Assembly (NCBI GenBank): GCA_036675815.1
Contig: JAKFEE010000045.1
Coordinates: 1-11,761, forward strand
Reading direction: 5' to 3'
Source of the DNA: JAKFEE01 sp036675815
GTDB taxonomy: Bacteria; Pseudomonadota; Alphaproteobacteria; Rhodospirillales; Magnetospirillaceae
Length of the DNA: 11,761 bases
Part shown: positions 11,750 through 11,761 of the stretch, one piece after another
Position numbering within the stretch: the stretch's first letter is position 1
Layout: the number at the start of each line of letters is the position of its first letter
Position numbers and translations under genes: made by a program
Notes under the pieces: generated by a model
The model's input: the letters and a program-made list of their open reading frames with translations, nothing else
Database searches by the model: none
What the model was told of the DNA's origin: nothing

Positions 11750-11761
11750 GCGCGGAGCTCC
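11750..11761. repeat. Start of a second copy of the palindromic repeat
   Basis: The final 12 bases (GCGCGGAGCTCC) are identical to the first 12 bases of the unit at 11644-11691, and the window ends inside the copy. This suggests an array or cluster of the element continuing to the right, about 106 bases apart. Confidence 0.5.

Overview
The window is very GC-rich and coding-dense on both strands. Its gene content points to a chromosomal segment of an alphaproteobacterium, probably of the Rhodospirillales type (magnetospirillum-like). Supporting signs are a cnoX-trm112-DUF971 cluster beside a UbiH-type hydroxylase, an HD-GYP protein, a stand-alone two-CBS protein, and small cysteine-containing lipoproteins. 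The taxon is inferred from gene content only. I see no insertion sequence, CRISPR array, rRNA or replication origin.

Layout. Positions 1-105 may be the tail of a gene entering from the left. Next come a cyclic-di-GMP phosphodiesterase (HD-GYP plus a four-cysteine C-terminal motif; 182-1033, +) and a two-CBS-domain protein (1112-1546, +). The latter converges on a TPR protein (1567-2460, -) across a strong hairpin. A secreted pentapeptide-repeat protein (2592-3089, +) converges on an SLC13-type anion permease (3100-4326, -). A 264-bp region with a possible structured leader precedes an orphan MlaC-like exported protein (4630-5241, +). On the minus strand lies a translationally coupled pair, a 60-aa unknown protein and an Xre/MbcA/ParS-type antitoxin (5300-5817). 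It is divergent from a DUF2889-like protein (5913-6653, +).

Positions 6800-7637 hold a DUF1778/GNAT (TacA/TacT-type) toxin-antitoxin operon. Its toxin gene carries an in-frame TGA exactly where the acetyl-CoA-binding loop should begin, while the rest of the reading frame is intact. Two tRNA-Gly(GCC) genes follow (7698-7916, -) inside an 84-bp duplicated unit, with a strong promoter on their right.

The right third carries housekeeping genes. A CnoX-type thioredoxin-TPR chaperone, a Trm112-family protein and a DUF971 protein with a Cys/His tail form a tight + strand operon (8123-9686). On the minus strand are a UbiH/Coq6-type FAD hydroxylase (10349-11572) and two small lipoproteins (10010-10261 and 9687-9953). 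The right edge (11573-11761) has no gene I can support. It holds a nested palindromic repeat and the start of a second copy.

I found no obviously new multi-gene system. The most informative items are the recently broken TacT toxin next to an intact antitoxin, the antitoxin-like gene without a RES toxin but with an unknown coupled partner, and the nested palindromic repeat.
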